This document shows, one piece after another, positions 52,623 to 60,963 of a stretch of 64,000 nucleotides of DNA. The translations under genes and the position numbers were made by a program. Below the pieces are notes generated by a model. The model saw only the letters and a program-made list of their open reading frames with translations. It did no database searches and had not been told where the DNA came from. Each line of letters starts with the position of its first letter. Within the stretch, counting starts at the first letter, position 1. This stretch comes from Nocardiopsis suaedae (lineage in GTDB: Bacteria; Actinomycetota; Actinomycetes; Streptosporangiales; Streptosporangiaceae): positions 1 to 64,000 of the forward strand of contig NZ_JAQFWP010000034.1 of assembly GCF_027706745.1 (NCBI RefSeq), read 5' to 3'.

Positions 52623-52664
52623 TTGATCCCTCGGGGACCGCGATCGTATGATTGTCGACAATCA
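52623..52664 (+). promoter_or_regulatory. Rightward promoter overlapped by GntR-type operator 2
   Basis: TTGATC (52623-52628), 18-bp spacer, TATGAT (52647-52652). The -10 overlaps the perfect 16-bp palindrome TGATTGTCGACAATCA (52649-52664). It shares GATTGTC-R-ACAATC with operator 1, 96 bp away. FCD-type GntR proteins, one of which ends this operon, bind palindromes of the form T-n-G-T-n3-A-C-n-A. Confidence 0.82.
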
Positions 52665-52804
52665 GCGGATGATGTACCTCTGTGCGGGCGAGGACACCTG
52701 GTGAGGCACCGGAAAGCCCGCGCACGCACCAGGGCTGCGGACCGCGTCACGGGCGGCCGCCAGCACCGCGCCGCACCCACCGCGACGAAAGGGCCGATGC
52801 CACG

Positions 52805-53299
52805 ATGCCCCGGTACATGTCCATCACTCTGGAGAAGCGCGGCGTGGAGTGCGTCGCCGAGCTCTACGACAAGGACGCCCCCCGCACCTGTGAGGCCGTC
52901 TGGAACGCCCTGCCCCAGGGCGGCGACGCCTACCACGCCAAGTACGCCCGCAACGAGGTGTACACGATGGTGCCGCGCTTCGCCGAGGAGGAGCCCGGCC
53001 AGGAGAACCCCACCGTCACGCCCATCCCCGGCGACGTCGTCTACTTCTCCTTCAACGGCGGCATGCTCGACCGCCGCTTCAAGGAGGAGAAGGGCATCGA
53101 CGCCCTCCCCGGCGTGATCGACCTGGCCGTCTTCTACGGGCGCAACAACCTGCTGCTCAACGGGGACGTCGGCTGGGTCCCCGGCAACGTGTTCGCGGGC
53201 ATCGTCGAGGGCCTGGACCGGATGGCCGAGGCCTGCAACGACGTGTGGCGCTCGGGCGGCGCCGGTGAGCGCCTGGTCTACCGGCGCCTGGAGCGCTGA
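52805..53299 (+). CDS. DUF3830 family protein
   Basis: 164 residues. Matches DUF3830, small proteins with a cyclophilin-like beta barrel of unknown activity: KDAPRTCEAVWNALPQGGDA, then ARNEVYTMVP, PIPGDVVYFSF and FYGRNNLLLNGDVGWVPGNV. First gene of the rightward operon, about 150 bp from the GntR-controlled promoter. Barrel proteins of this type could bind or act on a small ligand. The start may also be the ATG at 52817 (MSITLEKRG). The link to amide or dicarboxylate catabolism is from context only. Confidence 0.85.
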   Translation: MPRYMSITLEKRGVECVAELYDKDAPRTCEAVWNALPQGGDAYHAKYARNEVYTMVPRFAEEEPGQENPTVTPIPGDVVYFSFNGGMLDRRFKEEKGIDALPGVIDLAVFYGRNNLLLNGDVGWVPGNVFAGIVEGLDRMAEACNDVWRSGGAGERLVYRRLER

Positions 53300-53374
53300 T
53301 CCGGTCCCGCCCGCGGACACGCGACGCGATCCGACGACCCTGCACAGGTAAGCGAAGAAGGAGGTGAGTGACCA

Positions 53375-54343
53375 ATGCGGACCGAAAACGGAACCACCGG
53401 CCCGGCCTGCGGAGGAGGGCCCGGGGTGTCGGCGCCCCGGACCCGCGGCCCCGAGGCCGAGCGGGACGCGTCGCTGTCGCTGCTGGGCGAGCGCGGCCTG
53501 CTCCCCGACCAGGAGACGGCGACCGGGCTGGTGGAGATCTCGGCGGTGGCCGAGACCCCCTCCCAGTCGGGCGTGGGCGTGATCGCGCCCTATGACTTCG
53601 CGCTCGACCGCGAGCTGTGGCGCTGGGCGCCCGACGATGTCTCCCTCTACGTCACCCGGCTGCCGTTCGTGCCCGTTCCGGTGACCGTCGACCAGGCCTC
53701 GGCCCTCAGCGACGGTGACGGGGCGGCGCGCGCCACCCGGGACCTGCTGGCGCCCGAGCCCCTGGTCGTGGGGTACGCGTGCGCCTCGGGCAGCTTCGTC
53801 CACGGCGCCGAGGGCCAGCGGCGGCTGCGCCGCTCCATCCTGGACGCGGGCGCCCCCGCGGCGGTCACCACCTCCGGGGCGCTCATCGACGCGCTGGAGG
53901 CGGTCGGCACCCGCCGGATCGCCGTGGTCACCCCCTACGTGGACAGCGTCACCGAGCGCCTGGTGGCCTACCTCGGCGAGCACGGCACCGACGTGGTCTC
54001 CGCCGTGGGCCTGGGCCTGCTGGACCACATCTGGAAGGTCTCCTACGCCGAGGTGGTCGAAGCGGTGCGCGGCGCCGACCGGCCCGAGGCCGAGGCGGTC
54101 TTCATCAGCTGCACCAACGTGCTCACCTACGACATCATCGCGCCGCTGGAGCGGATGCTCGGCAAGCCGGTGCTGGCGGCCAACCAGGTCACCATGTGGG
54201 CCGCCCTGCAGGCGGTCGGCCGGCACCCGGTGGGCGCCGGGCAGCACCTCGTGGAGGCGACGGCCCCGGCCGGGGCGCAGGCGCACGGGCGCCGGGACGG
54301 CGGCGGGGGAGACGACACGGAGAGGCGGTCGGCATCGGCATGA
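53375..54343 (+). CDS. Asp/Glu racemase superfamily protein, maleate isomerase-like (two-Cys)
   Basis: 322 residues; AAGGAGGTGAG precedes the ATG. The core begins near 65 (GVGVIAPYDFALDRELWRW) and has both superfamily cysteines, Cys136 in GYACASGSF and Cys246 in FISCTNVLTYD, plus the KPVLAANQVTMWAAL C-terminal motif. Two Cys support racemisation or cis-trans isomerisation, as in maleate isomerase. The first 60 residues and the last 35 (Gly/Arg/Asp) are extensions beyond the family's usual 240-250. Its stop overlaps the next start, so the two paralogues are coupled and may form a heterodimer. Confidence 0.87.
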   Translation: MRTENGTTGPACGGGPGVSAPRTRGPEAERDASLSLLGERGLLPDQETATGLVEISAVAETPSQSGVGVIAPYDFALDRELWRWAPDDVSLYVTRLPFVPVPVTVDQASALSDGDGAARATRDLLAPEPLVVGYACASGSFVHGAEGQRRLRRSILDAGAPAAVTTSGALIDALEAVGTRRIAVVTPYVDSVTERLVAYLGEHGTDVVSAVGLGLLDHIWKVSYAEVVEAVRGADRPEAEAVFISCTNVLTYDIIAPLERMLGKPVLAANQVTMWAALQAVGRHPVGAGQHLVEATAPAGAQAHGRRDGGGGDDTERRSASA

Positions 54344-55083
54344 CCATCGCGGGATTCCTCTACCCCGGCTACAGCGCCGAGGGCGACTACCCGGTCTTCG
54401 CCGAGCTGCTCGGCCCGGGGACCGAGCTGCGGGTGGTGCACACGCTCATGCGCGAGGACGCGCACCGGGTGGACGCGCTGCTCGACGTCGGCGGGGACGA
54501 CGTGCTCGGCGAGGGGGCGCGCGAGCTGCGCGCGCTGGGCGCCGACGCGGCGGTGTGGGCCTGCACCAGCGGCAGCTTCGTCTTCGGCTGGGAGGGCGCC
54601 TCGGAGCAGGCCGCGGCCGTGGGCCGGGAGGCCGGGTGCCCCGCCTCCAGCACCTCGTTCGCGTTCGTGAACGCGGTGCGCGCCCTGGGGCTGAGCCGGG
54701 TCGCCGTCGCGGCGACCTACCCGGACGACGTCGCGGGCCGCTTCGCGGAGTTCCTCGGCCGCGCCGGGATCGAGGTGGCCGCCTGGGCGGGCCGGGGCAT
54801 CGTCACCGCGGCCGAGGTGGGCACCCTGCCCCCGGAGGACGTGCTGGAGTTCGCCGCCGCGGGCGACCACCCGGACGCCGAGGCGGTGCTGGTGCCCGAC
54901 ACGGCGCTGCACACCGCCGGGGTGCTGGACGCCCTGGAGGAGCGGCTGGGCAAGACCGTGCTCACCGCCAACCAGGTGAGCGTGTGGGAAGGGCTGCGCC
55001 TGGCCGGGGACACCGCCCCGCGCGAGGGGCTGGGCACCCTGTTCCGGGCCGGGGCGGCCGAAACGGCCGCACAGCGGACATAA
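54340..55083 (+). CDS. Asp/Glu racemase superfamily protein with one active-site Cys
   Basis: 247 residues. GFLYPGYSAEGDYPVFAELL at the start, Cys75 in WACTSGSFVFG, and KTVLTANQVSVWEGL at the end match the maleate-isomerase/arylmalonate-decarboxylase group. Where the upstream paralogue has the second Cys (ISCTN), this one reads VPDTA, so Asp187 replaces it. Arylmalonate decarboxylases also work with one Cys, but keep the other one, so activity here may differ. Translation is coupled to the upstream paralogue by a 4-bp overlap. Confidence 0.86.
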   Translation: MTIAGFLYPGYSAEGDYPVFAELLGPGTELRVVHTLMREDAHRVDALLDVGGDDVLGEGARELRALGADAAVWACTSGSFVFGWEGASEQAAAVGREAGCPASSTSFAFVNAVRALGLSRVAVAATYPDDVAGRFAEFLGRAGIEVAAWAGRGIVTAAEVGTLPPEDVLEFAAAGDHPDAEAVLVPDTALHTAGVLDALEERLGKTVLTANQVSVWEGLRLAGDTAPREGLGTLFRAGAAETAAQRT

Positions 55084-55162
55084 GGTGCGACGCACGGAAC
55101 GTGTGCGCGTGCGGCCGCCCGCCCGGGCGGCCGCACCTTCGAGAGCGAGGTGAACACATGTC

Positions 55163-55825
55163 ATGACCTCCCCAGGACGACTCCATCCCGTGCCGAGGAG
55201 ATCGACCTCGGAGCTGATCGCCGACCAGCTCCGGGAGGCGATCATGTACGGCTCCCTGTCCCCCGGCGACCAGCTGGGCGAGACCGACCTGGCCTCCCGC
55301 CTCGGCGTGAGCCGCGGCCCGCTCCGCGAGGCCATGCAGCGCCTGGTGCAGGAGGGGCTGCTGCGCAGTGAGCGGCACCGGGGCCTGTTCGTGCGCGAGC
55401 TGACCGCCGACGACGTGCGCGACGTCTACGTGGCCCGGCTGGCGGTCGAGCGGACCTCGTGCGCCCTGATCATGCGCGGGAACCGGGGCGAGGCCCTGGC
55501 CCGGCTGACGGCGGCGCTGGCGGCGCTGGAGGAGGCCGCCGCCACCGGCGACCGGGACGCGATGAGCGACGCCGACCAGGCCTTCCACCAGGCGCTGGTG
55601 AGCTGCTCGGGCAACTCCCGGCTGGAGCGGATGGCGCAGACGCTGCTGGTGGAGACGCGCATGTGCCTGACGGTGATGCAGCGCAGCTACCCCGAGCCGG
55701 ACGAGCTGGTCGACGAGCACCGCAAGCTGCTGGACGCCATCTCCGACGGCGACGAGGAGCTGCTGCTGGAACTGATCTCGGCGCACATGATGGACACCGT
55801 CGAGCGGGTCAACGGCGGCTCCTGA
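55163..55825 (+). CDS. GntR family regulator, FCD subfamily
   Basis: 220 residues. The GntR winged helix (about 12-75) reads STSELIADQLREAIMYGSLS, GDQLGETDLASRLGVSRGPLR. The FCD ligand domain (about 85-215) keeps the metal/ligand residues Asp in DADQAFHQALV and His in DEHRKLL and ISAHM. FCD proteins usually sense carboxylates. GAGGTGA precedes the ATG. As the last gene of the rightward operon, it probably binds both GATTGTC-R-ACAATC palindromes in the divergent spacer. Confidence 0.9.
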   Translation: MTSPGRLHPVPRRSTSELIADQLREAIMYGSLSPGDQLGETDLASRLGVSRGPLREAMQRLVQEGLLRSERHRGLFVRELTADDVRDVYVARLAVERTSCALIMRGNRGEALARLTAALAALEEAAATGDRDAMSDADQAFHQALVSCSGNSRLERMAQTLLVETRMCLTVMQRSYPEPDELVDEHRKLLDAISDGDEELLLELISAHMMDTVERVNGGS

Positions 55826-55844
55826 CGCGGCCGGGGCCCAGCCG

Positions 55845-57179
55845 TCAGCGCACCGCCGGCGGCACCGCGGCCCCGGCGGCGTCCGGCCCGGGCGCGGCCC
55901 GGCGCGCCCGGCGCCCGGTGCTCTGCCCGCCCACCTTGAACAGGATGAGCTCGAAGGTGGCGGCGAGCAGGCAGATCCGCAGCAGGTCCTGGACCAGGCG
56001 GACGACCACCGACACGGGCTCCAGCCACGGCCACCACTGGAACCAGTCGTCGGGCCCGAAGAACAGGTAGAAGCCGCGCTCCATCCACTCGGTGCCCAGC
56101 ATGACGAGGACGTAGTACAGCGAGAAGGACAGGTAGAAGACCGGGCTGACGCCGAGGATGAACTTGAAGGCGTTGATGAAGGGGATGTACTTGTCCCCCG
56201 CGTCCTTGCGCATCCAGCTCCGGACCGCGGCGACCGGTCCCTTGGCGGAGGTCAGCACGCGTTCCACCCGGGCGACGCGGCCCTTGCCGTTGAACAGCCC
56301 GCTGTAGCGGTCCATCTGGGCGCCGAAGACGACCGCGGTGATGGTCAGCCACACCAGCGGCTGCAGGAAGCCGTCCTTGAAGATCGACCAGGTGGTGTCG
56401 ACCGAGCGGGTGAACTGCAGCACCGCGTCCTGCAAATCCACGCCGGTCAGCGCCGACGCCCAGTTGATCACGCCGTCGATCTGGTCCTGCACGGCGACCC
56501 AGGCGGCGCGGCCCTTGGCCCACTTCCAGAACTCGGTGAACGCGGACACCAGGGTGAAGGTGCCCATGAACATCCAGGTGGCCTCGAACAGCGCCGTTCC
56601 CAGGCCGAGGATCTTGCCGTCGTTCTTCTTGTAGAAGTGCTCGCACAGCGCCCGCAGCCCGAACGCGGCGGCGGCGATGGCCAGCATGGGCAGGGAGTGG
56701 TCGAGCGTGCCGAGGTCGAGCAGGGTGTCCAGGCCCTCCTCGTTCACCGCGGCGACGGTGAGCTTGCGGTACTCCTCGGCGTAGAGGTCCCAGGCGCTGT
56801 AGAAGATCAGGAAGGGCAGGATCGCCATCGCGATGGCGTCCACCAGGGTGCGCTCGGCGAGGGCGACGCTGCCGCGCCGGGCCGTTTCGCGCAGGGCCCC
56901 CGACCGCACCCGCCGGTACTCGGCGTCCACCGTGACCAGCGCGGGGCGCAGCAGGTGGAACATGATGATGTAGGTGGCGAGCTGGACCAGCAGGAGCACG
57001 CCCAGGGCCACGTAGCCCAGCAGGGGCTCGAAGGCCGCCGCCTTGGCCATGACGCGCAGCAGTACGCGGTAGGTGATGTCCCCGGCCAGCCAGACGCACA
57101 GCAATGGTGCCCAGTAGCGCCTCAGGAGGTCGAGGGTGTCCAAGGGCAGTCGTGCGGCGAAGGAGGCCGGTCTTCTCAT
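55845..57179 (-). CDS. Large membrane protein of unknown function
   Basis: 444 residues with about seven to eight hydrophobic segments (for example LGYVALGVLLLVQLATYIIM near 55, AILPFLIFYSAWDLY near 118, VWLTITAVVFGA near 275, INAFKFILGVSPVFYLSFSL near 348). Loops are charged and Trp-rich (DDWFQWWPWLEP). No transporter or enzyme motif recognised. A TAAGAT element (57194-57189, minus) close to the ATG suggests a very short or absent leader. Converges on the gntR gene with a 19-bp gap. Confidence 0.8.
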   Translation of the reverse strand: MRRPASFAARLPLDTLDLLRRYWAPLLCVWLAGDITYRVLLRVMAKAAAFEPLLGYVALGVLLLVQLATYIIMFHLLRPALVTVDAEYRRVRSGALRETARRGSVALAERTLVDAIAMAILPFLIFYSAWDLYAEEYRKLTVAAVNEEGLDTLLDLGTLDHSLPMLAIAAAAFGLRALCEHFYKKNDGKILGLGTALFEATWMFMGTFTLVSAFTEFWKWAKGRAAWVAVQDQIDGVINWASALTGVDLQDAVLQFTRSVDTTWSIFKDGFLQPLVWLTITAVVFGAQMDRYSGLFNGKGRVARVERVLTSAKGPVAAVRSWMRKDAGDKYIPFINAFKFILGVSPVFYLSFSLYYVLVMLGTEWMERGFYLFFGPDDWFQWWPWLEPVSVVVRLVQDLLRICLLAATFELILFKVGGQSTGRRARRAAPGPDAAGAAVPPAVR

Positions 57180-57313
57180 GGCCGCTGCATCTTATCCGGG
57201 CCGGGTGACAGACCGGTCGGCGGCGGTGCCGCTGGCCGGAGTCGGCCGCGCCGGACCCCCTCTGTGCGGTAGGAACGGGGGGAGACGGCGTTGACGGCGA
57301 AGGGGAAGCGCGG

Positions 57314-58177
57314 ATGACCTCAGGGGCCACGGGCGACGGCGACGGCTGGATCACGCTGGCGGACGGCACGCACCGGTGGGGGCGGTACGGGGCGGCGGGG
57401 CTGCTGCTGCACGCGCCCGCCCCGGACGGCGGCCGGTGTGTGCTGCTCCAGCACCGGGCCGCCTGGAGCCACCAGGGCGACACCTGGGGCCTTCCCGGCG
57501 GCGCCGCGGACAGCGGGGAGGGGCCGGTGGCCGCGGCGCTGCGCGAGTTCGGCGAGGAGGTCGCCGGCGACCTGGGCGCGGTCGAGGTGACCGGGGTGTA
57601 CCGGGCCGGTGACCGGGTCTGGCACTACGACTCGGTGCTCGCCGCCGCACCCGAGGCGGCCGAGTTCGCGCCCGGCAACGCCGAGAGCGAGGCGGTGCGC
57701 TGGGTGCCCCTGGACGAGGTGCCCTCCCTTCCGCTGCTGCCCGCGTTCGCCGACGCCTGGCCGCTGCTGCGGTCGGCGCTGGCGGCCCGGCTCGTCCTCG
57801 TCGTGGAGGCGGGCCCGGTGCTGGAGCAGGCGGGGGAGGCCGCCACCCCGGAGCGGACCTCGGCCCTGCGGGACGCGCTGTCCGGGCTGGTCCGGGGCGG
57901 CCTCCCCGCGGGGGACCTGCCCCCGGGACTGGGGCTGCCGCCGCTGCACACCTGGTTCCCGCGGGTGCGGCTGGTCACCCCGGTGCCGGTGGCCCCGGCG
58001 CCCGGGGTCGCGGTGGTCGCGGACCGGACCGGCGCGGGTGCCGGACCGGAGGGCCGGAGCGCGGTCCTCACCGTCACCGCCGCCGGAGGCCCACGCACCG
58101 TGCCCCCGGCGTGGCTGCTGGAGCGCGCGGGCGCGGCGGCCCCGGTGCCCGGGTCAGACCGCCAGGTGGCCCTCTGA
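57314..58177 (+). CDS. Nudix hydrolase with C-terminal extension
   Basis: 287 residues. The Nudix box spans about 62-84: G-G-x5-E69-x7-R77-E-F-x-E81-E82, with the flanking DTWGLPGG. The catalytic domain ends near 155; the remaining 130 residues (Ala/Leu/Pro-rich, LHTWFPRVRLVTPVPVAP) are not recognised. Nudix enzymes hydrolyse nucleoside diphosphates linked to another group; substrate unknown. Its last 24 bp overlap the convergent PhzF-like gene. Confidence 0.87.
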   Translation: MTSGATGDGDGWITLADGTHRWGRYGAAGLLLHAPAPDGGRCVLLQHRAAWSHQGDTWGLPGGAADSGEGPVAAALREFGEEVAGDLGAVEVTGVYRAGDRVWHYDSVLAAAPEAAEFAPGNAESEAVRWVPLDEVPSLPLLPAFADAWPLLRSALAARLVLVVEAGPVLEQAGEAATPERTSALRDALSGLVRGGLPAGDLPPGLGLPPLHTWFPRVRLVTPVPVAPAPGVAVVADRTGAGAGPEGRSAVLTVTAAGGPRTVPPAWLLERAGAAAPVPGSDRQVAL

Positions 58178-58960
58178 GACGGTGACCGCCGACCCGCCGA
58201 TGTGCACCCGCCCCGGCGCCTCCGGCGGCAGGCCGACCGAGAGCCGCCCGCCGCGCGCGGAGCACTGGAGGGCCTCGAAGGCGGTGCCTCCGAGCCGCTC
58301 CGCCCAATAGGGGGCGAGCACGGTGTGGGCGCTGCCGGTGACCGGGTCCTCGTCGACGCCGACGTCGGTGGCGAAGAACCGGGACACGAAGGCGTAGGGG
58401 CGGCCCTCGTCCGCGCGGGCGGTGACGATGACGCCGCGCTCGGCGTAGCCGCCGAGCCGCGCGGGGACCGGGTCCAGGCCGCGCACGGCCGACTCCTCGG
58501 CCAGCTCGACGATGAGGTCGCCCGTCCCGGCGGTCCCGGCGCGCACGATCCCGGCGCCGAGCGCCCCGGCGAGGCCGTCGGGGACCGGGGCCTCCTGCGG
58601 CGGGTGGGCCGGGAAGTCCATCCACAGCCGCCCGAGGCGCCGCTCGACGGTGAGGACGCCGCTCCACCGGGTGGAGAAGCGGATCGGGCCCTCGACCCCG
58701 TCCTCGGCCAGGGCGTGCGCGGCGGCGAGGGTGGCGTGGCCGCACAGCTCCACCTCGACGGACGGGGTGAACCAGCGCAGGCCGTAGTCGGCCCCGGCAC
58801 CGCCGTCGGGGGTGAGGAAGGCCGTCTCGGAGAGGTTGAACTCGGCGGCCACCTGCTGGGCCCACCGGTCGTCGCAGGGGCCGTCCAGCACGACGACGGC
58901 GGCCGGGTTGCCCGAGAACGGGCGGTCGGTGAAGGCGTCCACGACGCGGAAACGGGTCAT
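58154..58960 (-). CDS. PhzF family isomerase/epimerase
   Basis: 268 residues, family-typical. Catalytic Glu45 in FNLSETAFL; the paired-domain motifs are VVDAFTDRPFSGNPAAVVVL at the start, RWFTPSVEVELCGHATLAAA (about 65-85) and DEDPVTGSAHTVLAPYW (about 205). PhzF-like enzymes isomerise small acids; only the true phenazine enzyme has a settled role and no phenazine genes are here. Start ATG 58960 is chosen from the conserved MTRFRVVDAF. Confidence 0.9.
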   Translation of the reverse strand: MTRFRVVDAFTDRPFSGNPAAVVVLDGPCDDRWAQQVAAEFNLSETAFLTPDGGAGADYGLRWFTPSVEVELCGHATLAAAHALAEDGVEGPIRFSTRWSGVLTVERRLGRLWMDFPAHPPQEAPVPDGLAGALGAGIVRAGTAGTGDLIVELAEESAVRGLDPVPARLGGYAERGVIVTARADEGRPYAFVSRFFATDVGVDEDPVTGSAHTVLAPYWAERLGGTAFEALQCSARGGRLSVGLPPEAPGRVHIGGSAVTVSEGHLAV

Positions 58961-59181
58961 GGGCGGCAAGCTAACAGCGCCGCCCCCTCCGGCGGGCACT
59001 CCGGGCGGGGGCCGTTCGTTGGCCTCCTGAGGGCGGCCGTGGCCGGACGCGGCGGGAACGTGCGGAAACGGCGGCTCAGGGGTAAGTCAGGGGTGGGCCC
59101 TGATGGCCGCGGGGCCGTTCCCGGGCATGCTGGAGTGCAGACGTAGCGGTACGGCGGTCCACCGCCGAGCGAGGAGCTGTC

Positions 59182-59598
59182 ATGACGCTGGAGCGCGGCA
59201 ACGCATTCACTCCCGTCGCCTCGGCGACGATGATCTGGCCCTGGGGATGGGCCCTCGGAGCCGGAGCGACCACCGGCGCCCTCTCGTTCCTGCTCAACCT
59301 GGGGCCGGGCGCCATCGGGTCGGGCCTGACCACCGGGCTCTTCTTCTTCGCCCTCGTCGGCGGGGCCGTGGCCCTGATCGGGAGCAAGGGTGACCGCCGG
59401 GCGCGCCGCTGGGCCGGGCAGTACCCGTGGAAGTTCGCCGGGGCGCCCGCCGTCGCGGGCGGCGTCGGTGTCGGGCTGGTCACCCTGCTGACCGGAGGCG
59501 GCCTGTTCGGCGGGATCTTCGCAGGCCTGGGCACCGTCGCCCTGCTGTGGATCATCCTGGGCCTGATCGGCACGGTCGTCGGGGGCGGGAACCGGTAG
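59182..59598 (+). CDS. Small membrane protein of unknown function
   Basis: 138 residues; GAGGAG precedes the ATG. Four Gly-rich membrane segments (WGWALGAGATTGALSFLL; GLTTGLFFFALVGGAVALI; APAVAGGVGVGLVTLLTGGG; GLGTVALLWIILGLIGTVVG) with one basic loop (GDRRARRW). No family assigned. Confidence 0.75.
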   Translation: MTLERGNAFTPVASATMIWPWGWALGAGATTGALSFLLNLGPGAIGSGLTTGLFFFALVGGAVALIGSKGDRRARRWAGQYPWKFAGAPAVAGGVGVGLVTLLTGGGLFGGIFAGLGTVALLWIILGLIGTVVGGGNR

Positions 59599-59713
59599 CC
59601 GCCGCTTCGGGGCCGGGGCGCACGGGCGCCCCGGCCCCCGCGCATGCCCGCGCACCGGCGCCCCCGGCCTGTGGACGGTCGCGCCCCGCGCGCGCCCACC
59701 GCCGGTAACCTCG

Positions 59714-60574
59714 ATGGAGGCCGCTGAGAGGAGCCTCTTGACCACCGACACCGAGGACGCCCGCCGCAAGATGGTCGAGCGGGTCCGCAGCCTGCTGCGC
59801 AAGGCCGAGGACCCGTCGGTGACCGACGCCGAGAGCCAGGCCTTCACCGCCAAGGCCGCCGAGCTGATGACCCGGCACGCCATCGCCGAGGCCGAGGCCC
59901 GCGCCCAGCGCGGCGAGGACGCCGAGGCGGTCTCCCGCCTCGACTTCCCCGTCTCCGGCACCGGAGGGCACGGCAAGGCCCGGGTCAAGGCGCTGGCCAA
60001 GATCGCCGCCGCCTTCGGCTGCCAGTCCGCCGTGCGGGGCAACACCTCCGCCAACACCGAGCGGACCCTGATCGTCGTGGGCACCGAGTCCGCCCTGGAC
60101 TCGCTGCGGGTCCTGCTGCCGTCCATCACCCTGCAGATGGAGGCCTCGGCCCGGTTCACCGCCCGCAACCACATCGCCGACCTGCGCGAGCTGCGCAACC
60201 TGGACCGGTCGGCGCTGGCCACCGAGCGCAGCCGGTTCTACCGTTCGTTCATCCGCGCCTACGGGCACGCGGTGGCCGAGCGCATCCGCGAGTTCCGCGC
60301 CCGGCTGCAGGAGGAGTCCGCGTCCGGGGGCGGCCCGGGCGCGGGGGCGGCGGACGGCGAGCCGATCGGCGCCGAGCTGGTGCTGCGCACCGACGTGGAC
60401 CGGGTCAAGGAGGACTTCCAGCAGCGCTTCCCCGACCTCAAGCAGCCCCGGCCGGAGCGCACCCACCACAAGGCCGGGTACCGCGCCGGATACCTGCGGG
60501 GCCGCAGCGCCCAACTGGGGATGGAGACCGCGGTCGGCGGCGGGTCCGCGTCGTCGCTGCCGGAAGGCGAGTGA
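59714..60574 (+). CDS. DUF2786 domain protein
   Basis: 286 residues. The DUF2786 motif is at about 18-58: VERVRSLLRKAEDPSVTDAE then FTAKAAELMTRHAI. The rest is helical and basic (GHGKARVKALAKIAAAFGCQ; RYRSFIRAYGHAVAERIREF-like). ATG 59714 sits next to TAACCT (59705) and could be leaderless; the TTG at 59738 has AGAGGAG 4 bases ahead and is an equally good start, giving 278 residues. Function unknown; DUF2786 proteins occur in phages and actinobacteria. Confidence 0.82.
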   Translation: MEAAERSLLTTDTEDARRKMVERVRSLLRKAEDPSVTDAESQAFTAKAAELMTRHAIAEAEARAQRGEDAEAVSRLDFPVSGTGGHGKARVKALAKIAAAFGCQSAVRGNTSANTERTLIVVGTESALDSLRVLLPSITLQMEASARFTARNHIADLRELRNLDRSALATERSRFYRSFIRAYGHAVAERIREFRARLQEESASGGGPGAGAADGEPIGAELVLRTDVDRVKEDFQQRFPDLKQPRPERTHHKAGYRAGYLRGRSAQLGMETAVGGGSASSLPEGE

Positions 60575-60687
60575 CGGCGCCCTCGTCGGAGTCACGGCCG
60601 GTACGGCCCGGTCACCGGGCCCACCGACGACGGGGCGGCGCCGGCGGCGCCGGCCCGCCCGCAGCGCACCCCCGGAACCCCGCCGGG

Positions 60688-60782
60688 TTTTCCACAGGTT
60701 CGGGGATTTCTGTGGACAAGGCCGTGTACATCCCCGGAACGGGCCCAGGACGCACCCCCTAACCACACGTCGTTGTGGATAA
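60688..60782. promoter_or_regulatory. Cluster of three DnaA-box-like sequences
   Basis: TTTTCCACA (60688-60696), TGTGGACAA (60711-60719, complement of the perfect actinobacterial box TTGTCCACA) and TTGTGGATAA (60773-60782, complement of TTATCCACAA) lie within 95 bp in the 389-bp spacer before the PPOX gene. The surrounding DNA is locally A/T-richer. No dnaA is present, and the chromosomal origin usually has many more boxes. Confidence 0.55.
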
Positions 60783-60897
60783 ACCGCCCTTCGTGTCCGG
60801 TTCGGGCCACACCCGGCGCCCCGTCCGCTGCCGGTGCGGGTTCCCGCGCGGGCCGACGGAGACCCGCCCCCGCGACCCGATCACAGGCGTGGCGAAG

Positions 60898-60911
60898 GTG
60901 ATTCAGGTCAC
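60898..60911. promoter_or_regulatory. Crp-like site upstream of the PPOX gene
   Basis: GTGATTCAGGTCAC fits GTGA-N6-TCAC with perfect half-sites, 53 bp before the start at 60964, so within or next to its promoter. It matches the site at 10449 in form. Confidence 0.5.
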
Positions 60912-60963
60912 TGCGTTGGGAAGGTGGTCTGTACACGAACGGACCCAAGGAGAGTCATCCTCG

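Noticed and set aside
60571-60762. 63-codon frame overlapping the DUF2786 stop
   Set aside because: Arg/Gly/Pro-rich, no ribosome site of its own, and it runs across the DnaA-box region.
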